A DNA stretch of 64,000 nucleotides from Catellatospora methionotrophica (GTDB lineage: Bacteria > Actinomycetota > Actinomycetes > Mycobacteriales > Micromonosporaceae): NCBI RefSeq assembly GCF_011297335.1, contig NZ_JAAOTJ010000002.1:558001-622000 (forward strand), read 5' to 3'. The position numbers were made by a program, and so were the translations under genes. Below are positions 40,786 through 49,250 of this stretch, in pieces. Numbering within the stretch: the first letter of the stretch is position 1; each line of letters starts with the position of its first letter. Under the pieces are notes generated by a model. The model saw only the letters and a program-made list of their open reading frames with translations, was not told the origin of the DNA and ran no database searches.

Positions 40786-42285
40786 TCAGGCCCGGACGGG
40801 TCCCGGGCGGGGATCCCGTTCCGCCGACGTGGTGGCGTCGTAGATCGCGTAGCCGCCCGCGTTGGCGCGTTTGGCCTCGTACATCGCATGATCGGCGTGC
40901 GTGACGAGCTCCACCGGGTCGCTGTGGCCGGGGGTGCTCAGCGCGATCCCGATGCTGGCTCCGACCCGGAGCCGCTGGTGCGCGACGTGCATCGGCTTGC
41001 CCAGCGCGGTGGCGATGCGCCCGGCGACGGCGGCGGCGTCGCCCGGCCCGTCGACCCGGTGCAGCATCACCGCGAACTCGTCCCCGCCGAACCGCGACGC
41101 CAGGTCGACGGCGCGCAACTGGGCGGCGATCCGGTCGGCGGTGACGGTCAGTAGCTGGTCACCGGCCGCGTGGCCGAGGGTGTCGTTGATGTCCTTGAAC
41201 CGGTCCAGGTCCAGGAACAGCACCGCGACCGTGGCGCCCTCGGCGTCGGCCGTGGCCAGTCGCTGGGTCAGCTGCTCCATGAACAGCCTGCGGCTGGCCA
41301 GCCCGGTGAGCGCGTCGTGGTGGGCCTGCTGCATGCGCACCACCGTGTTGGCGTCGGTGAGCGCGAGGCTGACGTTCTGCGCGAAAGCCCGCAGGGTCTG
41401 CACGTCCGACGGGCCGTACACCCGGCCCTCGTCGCAGGATGCGACGACCAGCGCGCCGGTGACCACGCCGCTGTCGTGCACCGGGGCGCCCATCGAGGCG
41501 TGCACCCGGCCGTTGCCGAACCGGCTGACCACCTCGGTCGCGGCGATGCCGCCCTGGCGTACCACGATGTCGCCGACGGTCATGGCCTGGCTCGCGGTCG
41601 CGGCATCGGTCAGGTCGGCGGTCAGCGCGCTGCCGGGCAGGATGCCGCCCGCGTCGGCGGCCGAGGCCAGCCGGGCCCGCCCGGTGTCGTCCTCGTCGCG
41701 CAGCCACAGCAGGCTGATCTCGTCGCCGAGCAGGTCACGGGCGGCCAGGGTGATGGTGTCCAGGATCTGCTGCAGGTCCTCGCGGCGGGCGATGGCGCGC
41801 TGGATGGTGAACAGCTGTTCCAGCAGCCGCTGGCGCTCCTGCAGCGACTCGCGCATGGACTGCTCGGCGGCCAGCGTGCGCAGCATGGTCAGGGTCAGCT
41901 CCAGCAGCCGGGCCATGCCGCGGATCAGGTTCTGCTCCTCGATCGCGAACGGCTCACCCCACCGGGCCAGCACCAGGTGTCCCGGTTTGCTGCCCGCCCA
42001 GGCCGCGCTCGCCACCGGGCAGCGCCCGACGCCCGGCACGTCCAGGGTGTCGCGTTCGTGCAGGCTCACCGCCACGATGTCGTCGTCGGGCACCGCGCCC
42101 AGCGGGAAACCGATCGACGCGGCCACCTTGCCGTCGAGCACCACGGCGGCGACCTCGGCCTCCAGGGCCTGCGCCGAGCGTTCGACCGCGTGCTGGACCG
42201 CCGAGGACTCGTCGGTCGACGACGACACCACAGCCATCAGCTCGACGAGCTGCTGGATGTGCAGCGACTCGGCCGAACCCGGCAT
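40786..42285 (-). CDS. GAF-domain diguanylate cyclase
   Basis: 499 residues from ATG 42285. Two GAF-like regions (about 25-150 and 175-320) are followed by a GGDEF domain. The active site is GGDEF at residues 400-404, preceded by the inhibitory I-site R-x-x-D (RAVD, residues about 391-394) at the canonical spacing, so c-di-GMP synthesis with product feedback is expected. The first GAF carries a Cys and Asp-rich loop but no clear haem or chromophore Cys. The gene starts one base after the FIST gene stop, and both form one operon. Confidence 0.9.
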   Translation of the reverse strand: MPGSAESLHIQQLVELMAVVSSSTDESSAVQHAVERSAQALEAEVAAVVLDGKVAASIGFPLGAVPDDDIVAVSLHERDTLDVPGVGRCPVASAAWAGSKPGHLVLARWGEPFAIEEQNLIRGMARLLELTLTMLRTLAAEQSMRESLQERQRLLEQLFTIQRAIARREDLQQILDTITLAARDLLGDEISLLWLRDEDDTGRARLASAADAGGILPGSALTADLTDAATASQAMTVGDIVVRQGGIAATEVVSRFGNGRVHASMGAPVHDSGVVTGALVVASCDEGRVYGPSDVQTLRAFAQNVSLALTDANTVVRMQQAHHDALTGLASRRLFMEQLTQRLATADAEGATVAVLFLDLDRFKDINDTLGHAAGDQLLTVTADRIAAQLRAVDLASRFGGDEFAVMLHRVDGPGDAAAVAGRIATALGKPMHVAHQRLRVGASIGIALSTPGHSDPVELVTHADHAMYEAKRANAGGYAIYDATTSAERDPRPGPVRA

Positions 42286-42286
42286 G

Positions 42287-43471
42287 TCAGCTCAGCGCCA
42301 GCACGGCGAGCGTCTGGTTGTGGAACCCGTCGATGCCGTGGGTACGGGCGATCTCCCCGTAGGTGTAGAAGCCGGCGTAGGGCCGCGAGCCCGCCCAGCG
42401 GTCCAGGTGCTGGCCCTCGCGCTGGATGCCGTCGTCGCCGAGCACCGCGCGGATCGCGGCGCAGCTGAAGGTGAGCATGCCCAGCGGCGGGTGGCCGTCC
42501 AGTCCGGACAGGGCGTCGCGGCACGCGTCGTCGGTGGCTTCGAGGATGGACTCCTCGTCGCCGGTCATGACCCAGGTCAGCCCCCCCGGGTCGATGGCGC
42601 CGCCGCCGCCGATCGACTTGCCGGCCAGGTCGACCTCGGTGGACAGGTTGCGGGCCTCGACGCCGCTGCGCCGCTGTACGCCCAGCGGCCGGGGCAGCGC
42701 GAACGCGGTGAACGCCGCCGGGTCGGTGTAGGCCTCCGGTGGTGCGTCGAGCCGTTCGAGGTAGACGTCGAGGGCGGGGCGGTCGTCGAGGGTGTAGACC
42801 CGCCCGTCGAGGCTGCGGGTGACGATCATCGGCTGCCCGACGGTGCGCCAGCCGTGCTTGACCGCCACGGACAGGGGTGCTTCGGAGGCCAGCGCGACGC
42901 CGATCACCGCGTCGGTCAGCACCTGGCCGTCCTTGAACAGGTAGGCCCCGCTCATCCGCCAGCCGTCGGCCGCCGCGCCGCCGAACAGCGGCACGGCTGC
43001 GCCCAGGGCCCGGTAGCAGCCGCGCACGATGCTCTCCTGGTCGCGGACCAGGCCGTCGGTGAGCAGCATCAGCACCTTGTGCGGCAGGTCGACGCGGTCC
43101 ACGCAGGCGGCGACCTCGAAGCCCGCGTCGCCCTGGCGGCCGGTCACGTCCCTGGCGACGGTGGTCTGCACCTGGAAGCCCGCGCCGCCGATGGCGGCCA
43201 CGGTGATGGTGCCGTCGGCCGGGCCGCCGGGCCCGATCTCGCCGTGGGTGGTGCAGCCGACCACGGGCACGCCGGGCGCGGCCTCGGCCAGCCCGGCGAG
43301 CACCGCCTGCGGGTCGTGGGTGATCGCGGCGAAGACGATCAGCAGCTTGGGGTCCGGTCCGGTCAGCGCGAAGCGGGCGGCCTGTGCCGCTGCGGGCCGG
43401 GAGTCGGCCGCGTGACTGCGTCCGACACCCATCCAGCGCCTGCCCGGCTCCTGTTCACTGGAGACGTCCAC
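42287..43471 (-). CDS. FIST sensory domain protein
   Basis: 394 residues from GTG 43471, with GGAGG four bases upstream. The FIST N domain covers about 35-210 (LLIVFAAITHDPQAVL, VVGCTTHGEIGPGGPADG, and LLTDGLVRDQESIV). The FIST C domain covers about 225-385 (YTDPAAFTAFALP and PLGMLTFSCAAIRAVLGD, then FYTYGEIAR). FIST proteins are thought to bind small ligands, perhaps amino acids, and to feed signalling enzymes. Here the diguanylate cyclase gene starts one base after the stop codon, so FIST probably modulates c-di-GMP synthesis. The ligand is unknown. Confidence 0.85.
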   Translation of the reverse strand: MDVSSEQEPGRRWMGVGRSHAADSRPAAAQAARFALTGPDPKLLIVFAAITHDPQAVLAGLAEAAPGVPVVGCTTHGEIGPGGPADGTITVAAIGGAGFQVQTTVARDVTGRQGDAGFEVAACVDRVDLPHKVLMLLTDGLVRDQESIVRGCYRALGAAVPLFGGAAADGWRMSGAYLFKDGQVLTDAVIGVALASEAPLSVAVKHGWRTVGQPMIVTRSLDGRVYTLDDRPALDVYLERLDAPPEAYTDPAAFTAFALPRPLGVQRRSGVEARNLSTEVDLAGKSIGGGGAIDPGGLTWVMTGDEESILEATDDACRDALSGLDGHPPLGMLTFSCAAIRAVLGDDGIQREGQHLDRWAGSRPYAGFYTYGEIARTHGIDGFHNQTLAVLALS

Positions 43472-43572
43472 CGCACCTCCCTCGAAACGCGCGTTTTCTT
43501 CAGATTCACGCTACTACGCGCTCCTGCGGAACGAGACTGCTGATACGGCTGATGCTGCTGTGAGTGTGCAGT

Positions 43573-44469
43573 TCAGCGCCGGTGTGCCCGGAAGAACTCC
43601 CACATCAGCGCGGTGGCGTCGACCCCGGCGTCCGGGTCGGCCAGCGCACCCGACCGCGCTCCGGGCCAGCTGTGGCCCATCTGCGGCAGCCGGTAGGCGA
43701 CCTGCTCACTGCCGTCGGCGCAGGCCGCCGTCGTGCGGGTGCCGCCCCGGGGCAGTTTCGCGGCCGGTTTCGGCGTACACGACAGGCGCTCCTGCCAGGC
43801 CGTCAGCCCCGACTCGAACGCCGTGGCATACCGGTCCTTGCCGCCGACGAAGGTGATCACCGATACCGGCTGGGTGGGCCTGAAGTCGGCCTGGCTCGCC
43901 TTTCCTCCGCTGAAGCCGCCGCTGACCGGTGCGATCGCGGCGAACACGCCGGGCATCTCGACGGCGAGCCGGTAGGCCATGTCGCCGCCGTTGGAGATGC
44001 CGGTGGCGAAGATCGCCTTCGGGTCGGCGTGCCAGCGCTCGACCATCCGGGCGACCAGCGTCTTGATCAGGCCTACGTCGTCCTCGGAGCCGCAGCACGA
44101 CAGCGCGTTCAGGCCGCCGGCGAAGCCCTCGGGATACAGCACCAGGAAGCCCTCGCGGTCGGCCTTGGCGCTCATGCCGCTGGTGGCGGCGATGCCGTCG
44201 GCGTCGCCGGGGAAGTAGTGCATGGTGACGACGAGCGGCATGGGCTTGGCCGGATCGTAGGACGGCGGCGCGTGCACCACGAACGATCGGTTACCGCCGT
44301 TCCAGGCGATGGTCAGGCGGTGGTCGCCGGGTGCGGGGGTCTCCACGGGGTCGGGCGACGCCGACGGCGCGCCGGTGGGCGCGGCCGGAACGGCGGGGTT
44401 CGCGTCGCAGCCGGCCACGGTGGCGGCGAGCAGGGCGACGACGGCGATGGCGTGGCGTAGCTCAGGCAT
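43573..44469 (-). CDS. Lipoprotein esterase, PHB depolymerase / feruloyl esterase-like (paralogue)
   Basis: 298 residues from ATG 44469. It has a lipobox VAGC (Cys21) after HAIAVVALLAATVAG. The alpha/beta-hydrolase core has the MPLVVTMHYFPGDADG strand, GISNGGDMAYRLA (nucleophile Ser of G-x-S-x-G), FVGGKDRYATAF (acid) and MGHSWPGAR (His). Like the protein at 20529-21404 it carries Asn in the first elbow position and a Cys pair (SCCGSEDD) near the active site. The likely activity is ester hydrolysis on the cell surface, possibly on plant-cell-wall feruloyl or acetyl esters (inference). Confidence 0.82.
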   Translation of the reverse strand: MPELRHAIAVVALLAATVAGCDANPAVPAAPTGAPSASPDPVETPAPGDHRLTIAWNGGNRSFVVHAPPSYDPAKPMPLVVTMHYFPGDADGIAATSGMSAKADREGFLVLYPEGFAGGLNALSCCGSEDDVGLIKTLVARMVERWHADPKAIFATGISNGGDMAYRLAVEMPGVFAAIAPVSGGFSGGKASQADFRPTQPVSVITFVGGKDRYATAFESGLTAWQERLSCTPKPAAKLPRGGTRTTAACADGSEQVAYRLPQMGHSWPGARSGALADPDAGVDATALMWEFFRAHRR

Positions 44470-44523
44470 GGCGCGGAGCCTAGCGGAATCGTCCAAGCAC
44501 GACGGTCCCGTGACCGCCGGGCT

Positions 44524-44556
44524 GTGTTCCGCGGGGTGGCTCGCCCCGCGGAACAC
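44524..44556 (-). terminator. Hairpin terminator after the methyltransferase gene
   Basis: Perfect 13-bp stem GTGTTCCGCGGGG / CCCCGCGGAACAC with a 7-base loop, just beyond the stop codon at 44563. It stands between two minus-strand genes, so it likely ends the methyltransferase transcript. Confidence 0.72.
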
Positions 44557-44562
44557 GCCAGG

Positions 44563-45237
44563 TCAGTACAGGCGTCCGGGCCGCGGCGCGGGCTCGGGCC
44601 GCCATTCCGAAGGACCGGTGCCGGGCGTACGCGTCAGCCGCAGCCACAGGAACGGCTGCAACTCCCCGCCCGGGGTGTAGTGGTGTTCGCGTTCGGCCTG
44701 CACGACCTGGAAGCCGGGGAACTGCACGGCCAGGCTCTCCTGGTGGAAGCGGGCGACCGGCAGCCCGGCGCAGGTCTCCGGGCCGGCCTCGGAGAACACG
44801 CCGATGACGACCTGGCCGCCGGGCGCGACGGCGGCGTCCAGCACCCGGCGGTAGCGGTCGCGGTCGGCCGGGTCGGTGAGGAAGTGGAACACGGCACGGT
44901 CGTGCCACACGTCGTAGTGCCGCAGCGGCGCCCAGGTGAGCAGGTCGCGGTTCATCCAGTGCGCGGCTCCGGCGCGCGCGCCGACCCGGCGGCGCGCGAC
45001 CTCCAGCGCCGCGGGGGCGATGTCCAGGACGGTCACGTCGGTGTAACCGCGGTCGAGCAGCCCGTCGACGAGGGTGGAGGCGCCGGCTCCGACGTCGATG
45101 ACGGAGCGGCCGGGGCCGGCTGACTCGACGAGCCGCACCGACATGGCGGACTCGGCCTGGTACCAGCTGACCTGGTGCGGGGCGGTGCGATCGTAGACGG
45201 ACTGCCAGTGCTCGGCAGGACCGGAGGGGCGTGACAC
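44563..45237 (-). CDS. Class I SAM-dependent methyltransferase (thiopurine/tellurite type)
   Basis: 224 residues from GTG 45237. The opening SRPSGPAEHWQSVYDRTAPH with WYQAESAMSVRLVE is typical of the TehB/TPMT-like group. Motif I is SVIDVGAGASTLVDGLLDRG, motif II VTVLDIAP, and post-I WHDRAVFHFLTDP contains the characteristic WHDRAVFHF signature. The acceptor may be a chalcogenide, thiol or other small compound; this cannot be fixed. It stands alone between an esterase and a MocR regulator. Confidence 0.82.
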   Translation of the reverse strand: MSRPSGPAEHWQSVYDRTAPHQVSWYQAESAMSVRLVESAGPGRSVIDVGAGASTLVDGLLDRGYTDVTVLDIAPAALEVARRRVGARAGAAHWMNRDLLTWAPLRHYDVWHDRAVFHFLTDPADRDRYRRVLDAAVAPGGQVVIGVFSEAGPETCAGLPVARFHQESLAVQFPGFQVVQAEREHHYTPGGELQPFLWLRLTRTPGTGPSEWRPEPAPRPGRLY

Positions 45238-45331
45238 CCGATCAGATTGCCATCGCCGCGAGATGAGACGATCACGGACCACCGGCCGATCATGTAAACC
45301 GATGTGTTATGAGCCCACGTACCCAGGGTCG

Positions 45332-46699
45332 TTACATCAGCCGGGCGAGCGTCGCCACCGCGGCGGCCAGCTCGTCCGGGGACCGCGCCGCGTAGCCGAG
45401 CACCAGACCGGGCGGCCCTGGCGTGCCCAGCCGCAGGTCGGACAGGGCCACCGGGCCGAGCCCTGCGGCGTGGGCGCGGTCGGCCAGCGCGCGGTCGTCG
45501 ACCCCGTCGGGCAGCTCGACCACCAGGTGCAGGCCTGCGGCGATACCGGACACGCGGACCTGGGGCAGGTGCCGCCGCAGCGCCTCGACCAGCGCGTCGC
45601 GCCGGGCGCGCTGGACCCGCCGGGCGCGGCGCAGGTGCCGGTCGAAGCCGCCGCCGGCGAGGAACTCGGCGAAGGCGAGCTGCTCCAGGGCCGAGCCGCC
45701 CATGTCGGCGTCGCACTTGGCCTGGCGTACGGCGGCCAGCCAGGCCGGTGGCGGGACCAGCCAGCCCCGGCGCAGGCCCGGCGCGAGCGCCTTACTGGCC
45801 GAGCCGACCAGCGCGACCAGGTCCGGGACCAGCCCCTGCAGGCAGCCGACCGGCTCACGGTCGTACCGGAACTCGGCGTCGTAGTCGTCCTCGATGATCA
45901 GCCCGCCGGTGCGGCGTGCCCAGTCGATCAGCGCGGCCCGGCGCTCCGGGGCCAGCACCACGCCGACCGGGAACTGGTGCGCGGGCGTCACGAACACCGC
46001 CCGGACCCCGCCCAGCGCCGACACCACCAGCCCGCGGTCGTCGACCGGCACCGGCCGCAGCCGCAGCCCGTGCGCGCGCAGGTGGTCGCGGATGCCCGCG
46101 CTGCCCGGATCCTCCACGCCGACCTCGACCATGCCCCGTGCCGCCAGCACCCGGCCCAGCAGGCTCAGCGCCTGCGCCGCGCCGGTCGTGACCACCAGCC
46201 CGTCCGGGTCCACCCGGGCCGCGCGGACCCGCCCGAGGTAGCCCGCGAGCTCGGCCCGCAGCCGTGGCACGCCCGCCGGGTCGGTGTAGTCCAGGTCGGT
46301 GTCCAGGGCCGTGGCCAGCGTCTTCTCGTATGCCCGCCGCCATGCCGCCCGCGGGAACATGCCCAGATCCGGCACGCCCGGACGCAGGGGAGCCACACCG
46401 GGCGGCACCGGTCCGGGCACTCCGAGGCCGCCGCCGCAGGACTCGGCCACGGCCGCGGCGACGACGGTGCCGGAACCGCGACGGCTCAGCAGCCGCCCCT
46501 CGGCCACCAGCTGCTCGTACGCCGTCACGACCAGCCCCCGGGACAGGCCGAGGTCGGCGGCCAGGTCCCGGCTGGACGGCAGCCGGGTGCCCGGTGGGAT
46601 GCGCCGCTGGGTGATCGCGTCCCGCAGCGCCCCGGTCAGGCGCTCACCGACGCCGGGGCGGGTGCGGTCCAGGTCGAGCAGCGCTTCGCGTACCGGCAA
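45332..46699 (-). CDS. MocR-type GntR/aminotransferase-fold transcriptional regulator
   Basis: 455 residues. The start is TTG 46699, supported by GAGGACCAC upstream. The GntR winged HTH occupies residues 1-75 (LTGALRDAITQRRIPPGTRL, then LAADLGLSRGLVVTAYEQLV). The aminotransferase class I/II-like domain occupies about 100-455, with SASKALAPGLRRGWL containing the PLP-binding Lys and DDYDAEFRYDREP. MocR proteins bind PLP and regulate nearby transporters or metabolic genes. It is divergent from an EamA transporter across a short region with a TGACG-N7-CGTCA dyad, so that transporter is the probable target. Confidence 0.9.
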   Translation of the reverse strand: MPVREALLDLDRTRPGVGERLTGALRDAITQRRIPPGTRLPSSRDLAADLGLSRGLVVTAYEQLVAEGRLLSRRGSGTVVAAAVAESCGGGLGVPGPVPPGVAPLRPGVPDLGMFPRAAWRRAYEKTLATALDTDLDYTDPAGVPRLRAELAGYLGRVRAARVDPDGLVVTTGAAQALSLLGRVLAARGMVEVGVEDPGSAGIRDHLRAHGLRLRPVPVDDRGLVVSALGGVRAVFVTPAHQFPVGVVLAPERRAALIDWARRTGGLIIEDDYDAEFRYDREPVGCLQGLVPDLVALVGSASKALAPGLRRGWLVPPPAWLAAVRQAKCDADMGGSALEQLAFAEFLAGGGFDRHLRRARRVQRARRDALVEALRRHLPQVRVSGIAAGLHLVVELPDGVDDRALADRAHAAGLGPVALSDLRLGTPGPPGLVLGYAARSPDELAAAVATLARLM

Positions 46700-46745
46700 G
46701 TGGTCCTCGATTTCGTGTGCCAGGTGGCCCTGTCTGGGATACCAA

Positions 46746-46762
46746 TGACGACCATAACGTCA
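46746..46762. promoter_or_regulatory. Candidate MocR operator
   Basis: TGACG-N7-CGTCA dyad just before the EamA start codon (46767) and 47 bases before the MocR TTG start. Its position over the transporter's leader suits control of the transporter. Confidence 0.4.
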
Positions 46763-46766
46763 GGAC

Positions 46767-47732
46767 GTGAACCGTGACAGCCTCACCGGAGCGGCCCTGT
46801 GCACCTTCGGCATGATCATCCTCGGTGGCTCGTTCAGCCTGAGCCGCCTCCTGCTCGACTACCCGATGCTCACCGGCCAGGCCATGCGATACGCGCTGGC
46901 CGCCGCCCTGCTGGCCGCACTGCTGCGGCTGTTCCCGCGACTGCGCGGGGCGGCCACCCGGCCCAGCGGCCGCGACCTGCTGGTGCTGGCCGGGGTCGCC
47001 GTGTTCGGCCTCGCGCTGTTCAACACGCTGCTGCTGATCGCCCTCGAGCACGCCGACGCGGCCGTCGTCGGCACCGTCGTCGGGGCCGCACCGCTCGGCC
47101 TGGCCCTCACCGGCCCGCTGCTGCGCCGCGAACGCCCCGCCGCCCGCCTGGTCGTCGCCGCGCTGATCGTCGTCGGCGGCACCGCGCTGGTCCACGGCAC
47201 CGGCGCCGCCGACACCGTCGGCACCCTGGCCGCCCTCGGCACACTCGTCTGCGAGGTGCTGTTCTCGCTGCTGGCCGCGATGGTGCTGCCCCGGCTCGGG
47301 GCGGTGCGGGTGTCGGCGTACAGCTGCGCGCTCGCGGTGCCGATGCTGGCCGTCGCGGCTTTGATCGCCGGAGAGGCCGGTGCGCTGCGCCCGCCGTCCA
47401 CGACCGAGACGCTGACCCTGCTCTACCTGGCCGTGATGATGACCGTCGTCGCGTTCCTGGCCTGGTTCACCGGGCTGGGCAGACTCGGCGTGGAACGGGC
47501 CGGGATGTTCACCGGCGTGGTGCCCGCGGCCACGCTGGTCGCCGCGTCGCTCCAGGACCACACGCTGCCCGGTCTCAGCCAGGTGCTCGGCGTGCTCGTG
47601 GTCGCGTCGGGCCTCGTCCTCGGCGCGGCCGGCGCTTCGACCCCTCCCCGACCGGCCCGTGATCGACGGGTCGACCCCGGTGAGCGGCAGGCCGTGCGCG
47701 CAGTCAGCGGGAGCGGGCACGTACCGGCTTAA
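46767..47732 (+). CDS. EamA (DMT superfamily) transporter
   Basis: 321 residues from GTG 46767. Ten membrane segments are seen in two five-helix halves with the usual repeated pattern (LCTFGMIILGGSFSLSR, VVGTVVGAAPLGLALTGPLL and TLVCEVLFSLLAAMVLP, VVAFLAWFTGLGRLGVERAG). The C-terminal 35 residues are hydrophilic and basic. DMT carriers export amino acids, metabolites or drugs; this substrate is unknown. The divergent MocR regulator suggests PLP- or amino-acid-linked control. Confidence 0.85.
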   Translation: MNRDSLTGAALCTFGMIILGGSFSLSRLLLDYPMLTGQAMRYALAAALLAALLRLFPRLRGAATRPSGRDLLVLAGVAVFGLALFNTLLLIALEHADAAVVGTVVGAAPLGLALTGPLLRRERPAARLVVAALIVVGGTALVHGTGAADTVGTLAALGTLVCEVLFSLLAAMVLPRLGAVRVSAYSCALAVPMLAVAALIAGEAGALRPPSTTETLTLLYLAVMMTVVAFLAWFTGLGRLGVERAGMFTGVVPAATLVAASLQDHTLPGLSQVLGVLVVASGLVLGAAGASTPPRPARDRRVDPGERQAVRAVSGSGHVPA

Positions 47733-47739
47733 TGAAAGA

Positions 47740-47775
47740 TTGACTGTATATACAGATGGTCTTTATATTGAACGC
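47740..47775 (+). promoter_or_regulatory. Promoter and operator of the PadR gene at 47776 (leaderless transcript likely)
   Basis: TTGACT (47740-47745) and TATATT (47764-47769) are spaced by 18 bases. Between them sits the perfect palindrome CTGTATATACAG (47744-47755). The ATG is only 7 bases after the -10, so transcription probably starts at the start codon itself. Operator placement inside the promoter suits autorepression. Confidence 0.65.
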
Positions 47776-48096
47776 ATGTCGATCCGTGAACCCACGTTCT
47801 TCATCCTGACCGCGCTGGCGAAGGAGCCACTGCACGGTTACGGCATCATCCGGACCGTCGGCGAGCTCTCCGAAGGCCGGGTCAAGCTGCAGGCGGGCAC
47901 GCTTTACGCCGCGCTGGACCGGCTGGTCGGCGAGGGCAGCGTGTCCCTCGACCGCGAAGAGGCCGTCGACGGCCGGCTGCGCCGGTACTACCGGCTCAGC
48001 GACGGCGGCAGAGCGCTGCTCACCGCCGAGGTGGAGTTGCTTCGCAAGAACGCGTCCGTGGCGGCGGCGCGGCTGCGCCCCAGCCCGGCACTGTAG
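47776..48096 (+). CDS. PadR-family transcriptional regulator (short type)
   Basis: 106 residues from ATG 47776. It is one winged HTH: EPTFFILTALAKEPLHGYGI, then IIRTVGELSEGRVKLQAG, TLYAALDRLVGEGSVSLDRE and GRLRRYYRLSDGGRALL. It lacks the helical C-terminal domain of longer PadR proteins. No ribosome-binding site precedes the ATG, in line with a leaderless mRNA. The downstream membrane-protein gene starts 10 bases after its stop, and such pairs (PadR plus a permease-prefix-type protein) are common in actinomycetes. It likely represses its own operon. Confidence 0.88.
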   Translation: MSIREPTFFILTALAKEPLHGYGIIRTVGELSEGRVKLQAGTLYAALDRLVGEGSVSLDREEAVDGRLRRYYRLSDGGRALLTAEVELLRKNASVAAARLRPSPAL

Positions 48097-48106
48097 GGAG
48101 TGGACG

Positions 48107-49192
48107 ATGACACAACTGGAAGTCGCGTACCGCAGGTTGCTGCTCTGCTATCCCCGGAGCTTTCGCCGTGAACGCGGGCTGGAGGTGGTCACGACGCTGA
48201 TGGACGCCGCCGAACCGGGGCGGACCAAGCCGACCAGGACAGAGGCCTTCAACCTGATCCTCAGCGGGCTCAGGTGGCGGTTCAGGCTCCCCGGCGGCCC
48301 GTGGTACCAGACCGCTGCCGTGGTGGTTGCCCTGTTCGTCGGTCTCGCCGCCTCGGCGGCCGCGAGCGAGGCGGTCTGGCGGGCGTCACCGACGACGCCC
48401 GCAGACTCGGTCGTGGAGGCGATCGGCAGGTCCGTCACCACGTCGACACCGGTCCAGGGTCCGTACCCGTCGGCGAACTATGTCGGATGCGACCGGGCAG
48501 ACACCAACGAGTCCTGCGAGTCACTCGTCCCGGCGGGCGCCGACCCCGTACTCACTCATACCTGGCTGGCGTACCGGGTGCCCGGCGCGGAGGTCAACGC
48601 CTGGGTCGACGGGGTCAGGGAGCGGTTCACGGCCGACGGCTGGCAGCTCGGGCGCACCGTCTACAGCATGTCCGACCAGGCCGTCGACACGTACCCTGAG
48701 CAGACGATCTTCTGGGCGGCCAAGGGTGACCTCGTGGTCCGCGTCAGCGGGGACCCGACCGAGAAGTACGCGAGTTCGGGGAACCCGAACGTCGTCATCG
48801 CCGTGCACGGGCAGGCACCTGCGCTGGTGACGCCCGCGGCCGTGGTGGGCCTGCTCATCGGGATCGGGGCGGGCTGGATGTTCGCCGGATGGGCGCTCCG
48901 CGCGTTCCAGCGGCACACCGCCGCAGGCAGGATCGCGATGCTGGTGGCAGGCGCCCCGGGGTTGGTCATAGCCGCGCTGGCGGAGGTGGCGGCGCTGGTC
49001 CTGGCGTACTACTTCGCGACGGCACTCGGCTGGTCGCACCAGGACTCCCGCATTCCCTACCTGGTGCTCTCCTTCGTCGGGGTGGTGACCGCCGCGGGCG
49101 GTATCAGCCTGCTGCTCTGCGGGGCGATCGCCGCTGCGGCACCGCGGGTGCCGACCTCCGCCACCGCATCGGAGGACGAGGTGACGGCTTAG
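48107..49192 (+). CDS. Membrane protein paired with PadR (HAAS-like N-terminus)
   Basis: 361 residues from ATG 48107. The first 60 residues (LEVAYRRLLLCYPRSFRRER, then GLEVVTTLMDAAEP and the following Arg-rich helix) match the helical segment often found downstream of short PadR genes. One membrane helix lies at about residues 65-85. An extracytoplasmic region (about 90-240) with several Cys follows, then two or three membrane helices (AVVGLLIGIGAGWMFAGWAL, GLVIAALAEVAALVLAYYFA, YLVLSFVGVVTAAGGISLLL). It is in the PadR operon. Function unknown, possibly a stress sensor or permease accessory. Confidence 0.7.
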   Translation: MTQLEVAYRRLLLCYPRSFRRERGLEVVTTLMDAAEPGRTKPTRTEAFNLILSGLRWRFRLPGGPWYQTAAVVVALFVGLAASAAASEAVWRASPTTPADSVVEAIGRSVTTSTPVQGPYPSANYVGCDRADTNESCESLVPAGADPVLTHTWLAYRVPGAEVNAWVDGVRERFTADGWQLGRTVYSMSDQAVDTYPEQTIFWAAKGDLVVRVSGDPTEKYASSGNPNVVIAVHGQAPALVTPAAVVGLLIGIGAGWMFAGWALRAFQRHTAAGRIAMLVAGAPGLVIAALAEVAALVLAYYFATALGWSHQDSRIPYLVLSFVGVVTAAGGISLLLCGAIAAAAPRVPTSATASEDEVTA

Positions 49193-49250
49193 CGCGTCGG
49201 CCACAACGGGGGGTCGCGGCGGGCGAGCAGTCGGCCTGCCGCGACCTGGT

